A stretch of DNA of 11,573 nt. Source: Anaerolineales bacterium. Lineage in GTDB: Bacteria; Chloroflexota; Anaerolineae; Epilineales; JAANWY01. The stretch lies in NCBI GenBank assembly GCA_018263655.1, contig JAANWY010000347.1, positions 1 through 11,573 on the forward strand, in the 5' to 3' direction. The stretch's first letter is position 1; every line of letters starts with the position of its first letter. The translations under genes and the position numbers were made by a program. The notes under the pieces were generated by a model. It saw nothing but the letters and a program-made list of their open reading frames with translations. It made no database searches and was not told where the DNA came from. Positions 5,511 to 11,573 of the stretch are shown here, one piece after another.

Positions 5511-7109
5511 TTAGAGCATCCCGCCGAGGTTCCACGGGTTGAACTCCGCTTCACCCACACCCTGCGCTTCGCTTCTCGATGGCTGGCCCGACGCCACTTC
5601 GACGAGCAGATCGAATAACTCGCTTGCCACGTCTTCCATCGGCACGCCGTCTAAGATCGTGCCGGCATCCAGGTCCATATCGCCCATCATGCGCTTGTAG
5701 ATAGCGGAATTGGTGCTAATCTTGATGCTGGGGGCCGGCTTGAACCCAAAAACGGACCCGCGTCCGGTCGTGAATAGCACGAGGTTGCAGCCGCCGGCAA
5801 CCTGACCCGTCACCGAGACGGGATCATAGCCTGGTGAGTCCATGAAGGTGAAGCCGCGCGCAGTCACCGGCTCTGCGTACTCGTAGACAGCGGTGAGCGG
5901 TGTGCGGCCGGCTTTGGCCACCGCGCCGAGCGATTTCTCGTAGATCGTCGTCAGGCCGCCGGCTTTGTTGCCTGGCGAAGGGTTGTTGTCAATTTCGATG
6001 CCGAGCCTTTGTGTGTGCTCTTCCCACCAGCGAACCTTCTGCACGAGTTTCTCCCCGACTTCTCGGCTGATGGCGCGGCGGGTCAACAAGTGTTCGGCGC
6101 CGTAGATTTCGGTTGTCTCTCCAAGCACCACGGCCCCACCGTTTTGCACGATTTCGTCAGCCACGAGGCCCACGGTGGGGTTCGCCGTCACGCCAGACCA
6201 GCCATCGCTGCCGCCGCACTGCAGCGCTAACATGAGGTCAGACACGGGTTGCGGTGTGCGTTGGGCAGCGTTCACGTCAGGCAGCAGCTCCTCGACGGCG
6301 CCGATGCCGGCTTGCACCGTCTTGCGGATGCCGCCCAGTTCCTGGATGACCAGACAGGGCGGCTCGTGAGATGGGTCACCGTTCGGGCGAGCACGCAGTT
6401 CGTAGCTCGAGACCAGATCGGAGACCTGGTTCACCTCGCAGCCCAGGCCGACGAGGATGTAGGCCCCAATGTTGGGGTGGCGCGCCATGCCGGCCAGGGT
6501 GCGTTGGAGTACCACGTAGTCCTGGCTGCCGATGCGATTGGTACAGCCGGCTGGGTGGGCCAGGGCGATGACGCCATCGATGTTGGGGTAGTCGGCCAGT
6601 CTATCTGAGGTGAAGTGGTGGGCAATCTGTCGGGTGGTGTGAGCCGAACAGTTGACGGTGGAGATTACGGCGATGTAGTTCCGTGTACCCACTCGCTCAT
6701 CGTCTCGCTTGTAGCCCAGGAACGTACGACGCTCACTGGCCGGCAGGTGTGACGCGCGCTCTGCGTCCACGCCGAAGTCGTATTCGCGCACAAAGTCTTG
6801 CGCGTCCAGATTGTGGGTGTGGACATGTTCGCCTGGCCGAATGCTCTCAGCGGCGAACCCAATGACTTGGCCATAGCGGCGCACCGGTTTGCCGGGCGCG
6901 ACGTGCCTCAGGGCCACTTTGTGCCCGGTAGGGATCAAGCGGCGTATTGGTATTTGGGTGCTACCGTCTTCTTCGGAATCGAGAGCCAGGGTCGTAGCCG
7001 GGCTCAAGTTGGTTTTGGCGATGGCGACATTGTCCTCTAGGTGAAGGCGAATGGCTACGGCGTCGAGTGGCACAACGCCGGATGGTGGGTCGATGGACAC
7101 TGAACTCAA
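5511..7109 (-). CDS. UxaA/GarD-family sugar-acid dehydratase (altronate dehydratase-like)
   Basis: This is a cytoplasmic metal-dependent dehydratase removing water from an aldonic or aldaric acid such as altronate. At 532 residues it is slightly longer than the classic UxaA. An N-terminal SAF domain (about 15-105) ends in PGEHVHTHN (92-100), whose histidines are the expected Fe(II) ligands. The catalytic domain then carries all family blocks: NCSAHT (153-158), HPAGCTNR (185-192), GLGCEVNQ (221-228), CGGSDGWSGVTANP (298-311), ETTEIYGAEH (331-340), PGNKAGGLTTIYEKSLGA (379-396) and GFKPAPSIKISTN (455-467). The start is TTG at 7109: AAAGGAG (7116-7122) lies 6 nt upstream and no better ATG exists nearby. 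The C-terminal ~25 residues are low in conservation features. The substrate (altronate, galactarate or another acid) is uncertain. It sits downstream of the TlpA-like gene, with a MITE in between. Confidence 0.93.
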   Translation of the reverse strand: MSSVSIDPPSGVVPLDAVAIRLHLEDNVAIAKTNLSPATTLALDSEEDGSTQIPIRRLIPTGHKVALRHVAPGKPVRRYGQVIGFAAESIRPGEHVHTHNLDAQDFVREYDFGVDAERASHLPASERRTFLGYKRDDERVGTRNYIAVISTVNCSAHTTRQIAHHFTSDRLADYPNIDGVIALAHPAGCTNRIGSQDYVVLQRTLAGMARHPNIGAYILVGLGCEVNQVSDLVSSYELRARPNGDPSHEPPCLVIQELGGIRKTVQAGIGAVEELLPDVNAAQRTPQPVSDLMLALQCGGSDGWSGVTANPTVGLVADEIVQNGGAVVLGETTEIYGAEHLLTRRAISREVGEKLVQKVRWWEEHTQRLGIEIDNNPSPGNKAGGLTTIYEKSLGAVAKAGRTPLTAVYEYAEPVTARGFTFMDSPGYDPVSVTGQVAGGCNLVLFTTGRGSVFGFKPAPSIKISTNSAIYKRMMGDMDLDAGTILDGVPMEDVASELFDLLVEVASGQPSRSEAQGVGEAEFNPWNLGGML

Positions 7110-7129
7110 CAGGCGCTCCTTTCTGGGGC

Positions 7130-7253
7130 GATGGAACCCTTGCGAAGGTTGAGAGTAGCCTTGGCAGGGGCTGGTTTTCGACTGGCAAGGGACCTTTCAA
7201 CCCGAATGCGATTGGCAAACCTTCGCAAGGGTCCCGACTATCTGAACGGTCAC
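7130..7253. mobile_element. IS66-type MITE, copy C (reverse orientation, one end lost)
   Basis: Read on the minus strand, it starts GTGACCGTTCAG at 7253 and continues without gaps alongside copy B (9691-9824) through a shared ~105-bp cargo bounded by ACCCTTGCGAAGG and its inverse. The far end lacks CTGAACGCTTAC and stops about 10 bp before the ribosome-binding site of the dehydratase. The strong stem between the TlpA-like gene and the dehydratase may end or process the upstream transcript. Confidence 0.75.
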
Positions 7254-7265
7254 TTCTGGACAAGC

Positions 7266-8339
7266 CTAATCCGAGATGAGTTGGCTGGTGTAGTTCTCCA
7301 TCTGCTCGCGCGTCATCATGCCCCGATGTTGAAAGCGGATGATGCCGTCTGAGTCGATGAAGTAACTGGTCGGCAGCGCGACGACCCGGTACACGTTGAA
7401 GGTCTCGCCCGTGGGGTCGATGACGGACTGGAACGAGAGGTTCATCTTGTCGAAGAAGTCCTGAACGGCCGCCGGCGACTCTTGTTGATCCACAGCGACG
7501 ATTGTAAAACCTTGATCTTTGTACTTCTGGTACAGATCTTCCATGTCGGGCATCTCCGTCTTGCAGGGTGGACACCAGGTGGCCCAGAAGTTCAGCAGCA
7601 CTGTCTGGCCGCGCAGATCGCTGAGCCGGAGTGTCTCTCCGTCCGGCGTGGACAGCGTGAAGTCCGGCGCCGGCTCCCCAACTTTGGCTGTCTGCTGCGT
7701 GCCGCCGCTGCCGAGTCGGATTTCGACGTCAGCCTGCGCCTGCAGGTTGTTCGACCAAGTGCGAACCACAGCATCTTCAGTTCCGGCCGGCGCACTCCGC
7801 AATACGACGTTGCTGACGTATTGGCTGATGGCTATCTGCCGGCGAATCCACGCTTGGAGCACACTGCGATCCAGCCCCGCTTGCGCTAACGCAGACTCGG
7901 CCTGGGCGTCGGTGAAGCCGGCTTGGGCTTCCAGCTCAGCGATCTGGTTCTCGACGGCCGTCGTCGAGATGTTGATGCCGGCGCTCTGAGCTGCCTGATA
8001 TTTCAGACGGCCTGCAATCATTTGGTTCAGGATGTCGAAATCGGACGGGGATGGCACGGTTTGACCTTGGGTCAGACTGCTCATCGTGACGAACAGAGCC
8101 TTTTCCTTCGCCAGTCCCTGCTGGGTGATTTCCTCGCCATTCACAACGGCTACGACATCGCTGCCAAAGATGCGATCGCGGAACAGGAAGCCGGCACCGG
8201 CAACGATCAGGACGACGACGAGGCCGGCCAAGACCCCCAGAAGCAAGCCGTCGTTCCCGGATGATTCTGCCTGCTTCCGTGAGCGGTCCGGGCCATCGTC
8301 ATCAGTGTCCGCTATCTCAATTTTGATCCATTTTGGCAT
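7266..8339 (-). CDS. Membrane-anchored SurA-like/TlpA-type thiol-disulfide oxidoreductase
   Basis: A 357-residue fusion. A charged cytoplasmic N-terminus is followed by one membrane helix (about 32-54), placing the rest outside the cytoplasmic membrane. Residues about 60-205 resemble the SurA/PrsA-type chaperone N-domain (VVAVVNGEEIT, then a long helical region). Residues about 217-357 are a TlpA/ResA-like thioredoxin domain: GEPAPDFTLSTPDG, LLNFWATWCPPCK with the redox pair Cys256/Cys259, and the cis-proline loop ALPTSYFID (321-329). It probably reduces or transfers thiols on exported proteins, for example in cytochrome c maturation or envelope redox repair; the partner is unknown. The helical domain may bind clients. 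The ATG at 8339 is preceded by a GGAAAG element. It lacks a lipobox, so it is a signal-anchor protein. Confidence 0.9.
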   Translation of the reverse strand: MPKWIKIEIADTDDDGPDRSRKQAESSGNDGLLLGVLAGLVVVLIVAGAGFLFRDRIFGSDVVAVVNGEEITQQGLAKEKALFVTMSSLTQGQTVPSPSDFDILNQMIAGRLKYQAAQSAGINISTTAVENQIAELEAQAGFTDAQAESALAQAGLDRSVLQAWIRRQIAISQYVSNVVLRSAPAGTEDAVVRTWSNNLQAQADVEIRLGSGGTQQTAKVGEPAPDFTLSTPDGETLRLSDLRGQTVLLNFWATWCPPCKTEMPDMEDLYQKYKDQGFTIVAVDQQESPAAVQDFFDKMNLSFQSVIDPTGETFNVYRVVALPTSYFIDSDGIIRFQHRGMMTREQMENYTSQLISD

Positions 8340-8431
8340 AAGGTTGACTTTCCTTCAGAAGTGTGGTAGCGTGCTTGTTTCAGGATGGTCGCAATTTTCT
8401 GCATGGACGATTTCATCGTCATCAATTCGTA

Positions 8432-8489
8432 ACTACTCAGGCACTTCGTGTCTACACAAGAAGAGGCCTCAACTTCGAGGACGGTAGCG
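8432..8489. repeat. ACTACTCAGGCACTTCG repeat, short form
   Basis: It shares both ends with the 4155-4268 repeat but lacks the palindromic block. It lies in the spacer between the divergent TlpA-like and cupin genes. Confidence 0.65.
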
Positions 8490-8497
8490 TGAGCAGC

Positions 8498-8642
8498 TTG
8501 ACAATGTCACATTACCGCCCCACGTTGGGCGAAGGTCTCCTGGCCGAGCGGCGTCCTGAGCCTGACGAAGGGCCCATTTCGCCTCGGTCAGGAGACCTTC
8601 GGCGATCAAAGAGCCACTGTTATGTTAATGTGACATTGTCAA
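8498..8642. mobile_element. MITE with 17-bp perfect terminal inverted repeats
   Basis: TTGACAATGTCACATTA (8498-8514) is perfectly inverted at 8626-8642. A second, inner inverted repeat of 13 bp (CGAAGGTCTCCTG, 8530-8542 and 8589-8601) frames a core with the widespread unit GTCCTGAGCCTGACGAAGG. The 145-bp element has no gene. I see no clear target duplication. The right end puts TTGTCA 18 bp before TAGCAT, a weak promoter-like pair facing the cupin gene. Confidence 0.7.
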
Positions 8643-8683
8643 AGTAGTTACATCAATTTTAGCATTAGTGTGGAGATGTAGCA

Positions 8684-9103
8684 ATGAGGCTGATTCCAAA
8701 AGAAGAATATCTATCTGCCGATCAAAGGGTCAAGAGCGCACAACATCGTTTCACAGGGCAGGTGACGGTGCAGCGGATCATTGGTGGTGAGACTGATGCG
8801 CGCGTGCGGGCGTCGTCGGTGATGTTCGAGCCGGCCGCCCGCACGTACTGGCACGTTCACGCCGGCGAGCAGGTGCTCCACGTGACGGACGGCCGTGGCT
8901 GGGTGCAGAAGTGGGGCGAGGACGCCATCTCCATCGAGCCCGGTGACGTGGTTCTGTTCGAGCCGGGTGAGAAGCACTGGCACGGCGCCGCCGAGGACGA
9001 ATCGATGACGCACATCGCCATCACGACGGCCGGCGAGAGAGGCGAGTTGGCCATTGACTGGCAGGAAGAAGTCTCCGAATTACAGTATCCGCACGATCGA
9101 TAG
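8684..9103 (+). CDS. Small single-domain cupin protein
   Basis: A 139-residue cytoplasmic beta-barrel protein. Cupin motif 1 is TYWHVHAGEQVLHV, with His57, His59 and Glu62/Gln63 in metal-ligand positions and the fourth-ligand region later. Motif 2 is PGDVVLFEPGEKHWHGA (86-102) with His98 and His100. The arrangement fits the quercetin-dioxygenase/mandelonitrile-lyase-like small cupins (COG1917 type), which bind Mn, Fe or Ni. The reaction cannot be assigned from sequence alone. The ATG at 8684 follows a purine-rich GGAG about 9 nt upstream. It stands alone after a MITE and before a pseudogene. Confidence 0.88.
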   Translation: MRLIPKEEYLSADQRVKSAQHRFTGQVTVQRIIGGETDARVRASSVMFEPAARTYWHVHAGEQVLHVTDGRGWVQKWGEDAISIEPGDVVLFEPGEKHWHGAAEDESMTHIAITTAGERGELAIDWQEEVSELQYPHDR

Positions 9104-9170
9104 CAGCAGTCCGCCCAAAGCTCCGCAAGCGGCACTCCACCCGTCGACACACTCAGGACGCTGCTCTGGG

Positions 9171-9640
9171 CTACGAATTTCGCCGCTCTTCGAGCTCAAG
9201 CCGTTGAACTCCCATCAGCCAGGCCAGAAGCGCCTCGAAGTCGGCGATGGCGTCTTCGAGGCGCCCGAGCTCAGCATAGACGACGCCCCGTCTGTCGCGG
9301 TTCAAGCCGGCTGGATCGAGCGCCACCGCCCGGTCTAAGTTCTGTGGCTCCTTCTTCTGGTAAACGTACCTCTGGTAGACGCACCTCTGGTAGACGTACC
9401 TCTGGTAGACGTACCCCAGGTGGAAATACAGCCGCGCCTGAGCGTCGGGTGCTTTGGGGGGCGGATCCATCCCGGGTCAACAGCATCCGGGCCGGCTCGA
9501 ACTGATCAGCGTACGCATACAGCTGGCCCAAGGTCAGCAGCGCCAAATAGCGCACCTCGGCCGACGATCCTGAAGCCCTCTTCGACATGCAACGCGATCG
9601 CCAAGTCTAGACCTCTTACTTCGTCATAACAGATCGTACG
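9171..9640 (-). pseudogene. Frameshifted TPR-repeat protein remnant
   Basis: Three consecutive pieces of a tetratricopeptide protein lie in different frames. From 9640 the frame reads YDEVRGLDLAIALHVEEGF. It then shifts to SSAEVRYLALLTLGQLYAYADQFEPARMLL (9570-9480 region), and shifts again to KAPDAQARLYFHLGYVYQ. After a 4x15-bp expansion it continues LDRAVALDP and LNRDRRGVVYAELGRLEDAI to TAG at 9171. At least two frameshifts are needed, and there is no start at the 5' end within recognisable sequence. TPRs mediate protein contacts; the parent gene's job is unknown. Confidence 0.75.
9355..9414. repeat. Four tandem 15-bp units in the TPR remnant
   Basis: Units of CTCTGGTAGACGTAC (plus strand) occur four times with one to three differences. 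On the minus strand they encode YVYQR, YVYQR, CVYQR and YVYQK, an in-frame expansion of one TPR helix turn. Confidence 0.9.
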
Positions 9641-9670
9641 TTCGCCCGATCACCGATAGTGTGCTACAAT
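9641..9670 (+). promoter_or_regulatory. Weak promoter upstream of the Uma2 remnant/prenyl synthase
   Basis: TACAAT (9665-9670), preceded by TGTGC, forms a good -10 box. The -35 is only TTCGCC, 18 bp upstream. Transcription from here would cross the 9691-9824 MITE before reaching the Uma2 remnant and the prenyl synthase. No other promoter is evident between the MITE and 10138. Confidence 0.4.
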
Positions 9671-9690
9671 ATGCCCCGGCTGGAGTAGCG

Positions 9691-9824
9691 GTAACCGTTC
9701 AGGTAGTGGGGACCCTTGCGAAGGTTTGCCAGTTACATTCGGGTTGGAAGGTCCCCCGCCAGTCGAAAAGCCGGTCTCTTGCCAAGGCTGCTCCCAACCT
9801 TCGCAAGGGTGGCTGAACGCTTAC
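9691..9824. mobile_element. IS66-type MITE, copy B, with perfect 8-bp target duplication
   Basis: The ends GTAACCGTTCAG (9691-9702) and CTGAACGCTTAC (9813-9824) are inverted with one mismatch. The flanks are GAGTAGCG on both sides (9683-9690 and 9825-9832), an 8-bp direct duplication touching the ends. GTAA termini plus 8-bp duplication fit the IS66 family. The interior is the ACCCTTGCGAAGG-bounded structured cargo shared with copy C. Confidence 0.88.
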
Positions 9825-9862
9825 GAGTAGCGTACTGCCTGATCCGGAAAGGAGTCAGTTAG

Positions 9863-10125
9863 ATGACGATACCAGACGTGGTCGCCGAGGCGCCGGTTGA
9901 GGAAGCTCAGCGTTTAAGGATGACGTACGAAGGATTCCTCGCCTGGCCTGACGAAGACGTACACGCCTGCTCGGCTTCTGGCTGCGCCTCAGTTGGCTGT
10001 GGACTGAAAGGCTACCGGACCCTCCATTGACATTCGCGGAGATTGCCGGCTTCCCAGCCGAGACGGTGGCGATGCTGCGGGAGATAGCGGCCCGTGGTCC
10101 GTATCCGACAACGTCAGAAGATTGA
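9863..10125 (+). pseudogene. Uma2-family (DUF820) endonuclease remnant with internal deletion
   Basis: The first frame (ATG 9863) reads MTIPDVVAEAPVEEAQRLRM, then TYEGFLAWPDEDVHA, a typical Uma2 N-terminus, and stops at 10028. From about 9968 a second frame reads LGFWLRLSWLW, LPDPPLTFAEIAGF and ETVAMLREIAARG to TGA at 10123, a typical Uma2 C-terminus. Intact Uma2 proteins have around 190-220 residues; the central PD-(D/E)XK-like catalytic part is missing and the ends are out of frame. Uma2 genes are very abundant in Chloroflexota and Cyanobacteria. GGAAAGGAG near 9846-9854 was its ribosome-binding site. The stop lies 12 bp before the next gene, suggesting an old two-gene unit. Confidence 0.8.
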
Positions 10126-10137
10126 CGTGCGATCCCG

Positions 10138-11241
10138 ATGAATAAGATCATGGCCCCTCTCCGAGAAATCATCAAGCCTTACGCGCCGGCCCTCGAAGCC
10201 GAGATGCGGGCTCTGGTCGAGGAGCCGCCCAATCCTCGACTGGCGCGCTTCTACGACATGTTGGCCTATCACATGGGCTGGCGCGACGCGAATCTACGTC
10301 CAGCGGATCAACGCACCGGCAAATGGATCCGGCCGGCGATGTGTCTGCTGGCCTGCGAGGCCGCCGGCGGCGACTGGAAGCGTGCCGTGCCGGCCGCCGC
10401 CGCTATCGAACTGACCCACAATTTCACCCTGATCCACGACGATATCCAAGACGGCGACGCTGAGCGCCGGGGCCGGCCCACCGTCTGGAAACTGTGGGGC
10501 GTGCCACAGGGCATCAACGCCGGCGATGCCCTCTTTGTCCTAGCCCACACTGCGCTCGATGATCTTCACCAACACGGCTATGACGCGGCCACCATCCGCC
10601 ACGTTTACCGATCCTACGACCAAGCGTGCCTGCGATTGGTGGAAGGCCAGTACCTGGACATCAGCTTCGAGGATCGGTTGGATGTGGGTGTGGACGAGTA
10701 TCTGATGATGATTGCTGGGAAGACGGCAGCGCTGCTGTCCACTAGCCTGGAAATCGGCGCGCGTCTCGCGACCGGTGACGGGAGGATTGTACATGCGTAC
10801 CGCGAGTTTGGCGAGGAACTCGGTCTCACTTTCCAGATCGTCGATGACGTCTTGGGCATCTGGGGGGATGAGGCGGTGACGGGCAAGCCGGCCGGCAACG
10901 ACCTGCGCCGCAAGAAAAAATCGCTGCCCGTCGTCTACACGCTGCAACAAGAAACCGGCGACGCTGGACCCCTTCACACGCTGTATCAAAAAGAAACGCT
11001 CACCGAAAAAGACGTCGACGCGGCCCTCGACATTCTGGAGCGGGCCGGCGCCCGCGAATACGCCCGTGACCTGGCCAGAAAACACCGTCAGCGCGCCATG
11101 AGAGTGCTCGCAAAAACCGCGGTGCTCGCAGAAACCGCGGTGCTCGCAAAAACCGCGGTGCTCGCAGAAACCGCCATTGAGAACCCCGCCCAGAGCCGGC
11201 TGCGCGGCCTGGCTACGTTCCTGATCGAGCGCGAATTCTAA
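10138..11241 (+). CDS. Polyprenyl (geranylgeranyl-type) diphosphate synthase
   Basis: A cytoplasmic trans-prenyltransferase of 367 residues that condenses isopentenyl diphosphate with an allylic diphosphate. Present are GKWIRPAM (61-68), the first aspartate-rich motif DDIQDGDAERRGRPT (101-115; Asp101, 102, 105), VEGQYLDISFE (168-178), a GKTAAL block (194-199) and the second motif FQIVDDVLGIWGD (232-244). GKPAGNDLRRKKKSLPV (249-265) follows. These are features of the geranylgeranyl/polyprenyl group; the DDVLG form of the second motif is common there. Product length (C20 or longer) is not certain. Near the C-terminus an 18-bp unit is repeated four times in frame, adding about 18 residues to helix. 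The ATG lacks a clear Shine-Dalgarno; translation may be coupled to the upstream remnant, or ATG 10150 may be used. Confidence 0.94.
   Translation: MNKIMAPLREIIKPYAPALEAEMRALVEEPPNPRLARFYDMLAYHMGWRDANLRPADQRTGKWIRPAMCLLACEAAGGDWKRAVPAAAAIELTHNFTLIHDDIQDGDAERRGRPTVWKLWGVPQGINAGDALFVLAHTALDDLHQHGYDAATIRHVYRSYDQACLRLVEGQYLDISFEDRLDVGVDEYLMMIAGKTAALLSTSLEIGARLATGDGRIVHAYREFGEELGLTFQIVDDVLGIWGDEAVTGKPAGNDLRRKKKSLPVVYTLQQETGDAGPLHTLYQKETLTEKDVDAALDILERAGAREYARDLARKHRQRAMRVLAKTAVLAETAVLAKTAVLAETAIENPAQSRLRGLATFLIEREF
11104..11175. repeat. Four in-frame 18-bp units in the prenyl synthase gene
   Basis: The units alternate GTGCTCGCAAAAACCGCG and GTGCTCGCAGAAACCGCG (A-B-A-B; last base changed). They encode VLAKTA and VLAETA in turn. 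The alternation implies duplication of a 36-bp pair. It extends a C-terminal helix without breaking the frame. Confidence 0.95.
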
Positions 11242-11440
11242 TAGTAGCACCCCACTAATTTGTGTAGTCCCGATAATGATAAAAGCACTGTCCAGGGCGA
11301 TCGCATCAAAAAAGGCACCATCACTTGTCATTCTGAACGGAGCGGCGTTCATTGCCCGGTGCCGGCCATATTCGGCATGACGCTCAGTCTAAGAGGCCGT
11401 ACATATGACATACGAGCGGAGTGAAGAATCCCTGTTACCC
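11242..11440. other. Intergenic stretch without a recognisable gene
   Basis: No convincing coding sequence or terminator is seen. Around 11330-11440 are fragments (TGTCATTCTGAACGGAGCG, later GAGCGGAGTGAAGAATC) of the widespread palindromic-unit type ending in GAAGAATC. Just after comes the start of the 110-bp array. Confidence 0.6.
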
Positions 11441-11573
11441 GTGTCTTCTCAATATATGGGGGGACATGTAGGACGATTTGGTAAATCGTCGGGTCGAAAT
11501 ACCATTTCGACCTACATAGCCCCGAAATATTGTGATGATACCTGTTACCCGTGTCTTCTCAATATATGGGGGG
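11431..11573. repeat. Cloverleaf-like repeat array, copies 2 and 3 (third cut by the window end)
   Basis: CCTGTTACCC recurs at 11431 and 11541, giving a period of 110 bp. Each unit is CCTGTTACCC plus the ~100-bp two-armed palindrome also seen at 2739-2839. Copy 2 differs from copy 1 by one extra G in the G-run and one base near the 3' end (TGTGAT for TGAGAT). Further copies may lie beyond the window. Confidence 0.9.

Noticed and set aside
6961..7575. 204-residue minus-strand open frame
   Set aside because: It runs across the TlpA-like gene, a MITE and the start of the dehydratase in a different frame, with arginine-rich low-complexity translation. It is a shadow.
8637..8673. Promoter for the cupin formed by the MITE end
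   Set aside because: TTGTCA and TAGCAT at 18 bp are too weak a match to assert as a feature.
10540..11352. 270-residue open frame on the minus strand
   Set aside because: It is antisense to the well-supported prenyl synthase. Its FCEHRG repeats are just the reverse of the 18-bp units.
11431..11573. 110-bp-period array as a CRISPR array
   Set aside because: The whole period is repeated, so there are no variable spacers, and the unit is far longer than a CRISPR repeat.

Overview
The window looks like chromosomal DNA from a moderately GC-rich bacterium. Chloroflexota (Anaerolineae/Caldilineae-like) is my best guess. It rests on a Uma2-family remnant, the character of the proteins, heptameric ACTGNNN repeats and a very high load of small inverted-repeat elements. 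No ribosomal RNA or phylogenetic marker is present, so this placement is inference.

Layout: 1-454 is repeat DNA, a 12-bp inverted repeat enclosing two copies of a ~136-bp unit with heptamer repeats on both sides. It is followed by a Dpp/Opp-type ABC permease on the minus strand (450-1316) with a consensus-like promoter. From 1317 to 3181 there is no intact gene: a membrane-segment fragment, a HEAT-repeat pseudogene split by an IS630-type MITE, a C-terminal beta-sandwich fragment, a cloverleaf-like palindromic repeat, an IS66-type MITE and several REP-like elements. A membrane-anchored rhodanese (3182-3712, minus) follows. Its reading frame is interrupted by one TGA two codons after the active-site Cys, and it continues as a perfect rhodanese C-terminus. 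A hairpin in the bacterial SECIS position makes it a candidate selenoprotein.

From 3713 to 4349 there are promoters for the flanking genes, two more repeat elements and a 52-bp palindrome in the leader of the next gene. The metabolic core is a Gfo/Idh/MocA oxidoreductase (4350-5441, plus), convergent with a UxaA/GarD-family sugar-acid dehydratase (5511-7109, minus). Together they suggest sugar or sugar-acid catabolism. A membrane-anchored SurA-like/TlpA fusion (7266-8339, minus) lies upstream of the dehydratase, and a small cupin (8684-9103, plus) is divergent from it. Then come a frameshifted TPR pseudogene, an IS66-type MITE with a perfect 8-bp target duplication, an internally deleted Uma2 pseudogene, and an intact polyprenyl (geranylgeranyl-type) diphosphate synthase (10138-11241, plus) carrying an in-frame 4x18-bp expansion. 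The window ends in a 110-bp-period array of the cloverleaf repeat.

The most interesting signals are the TGA-containing rhodanese and the modular miniature elements: IS66-type ends carrying different cargo, REP-like ends nested inside, and a two-armed palindrome with complementary loops.
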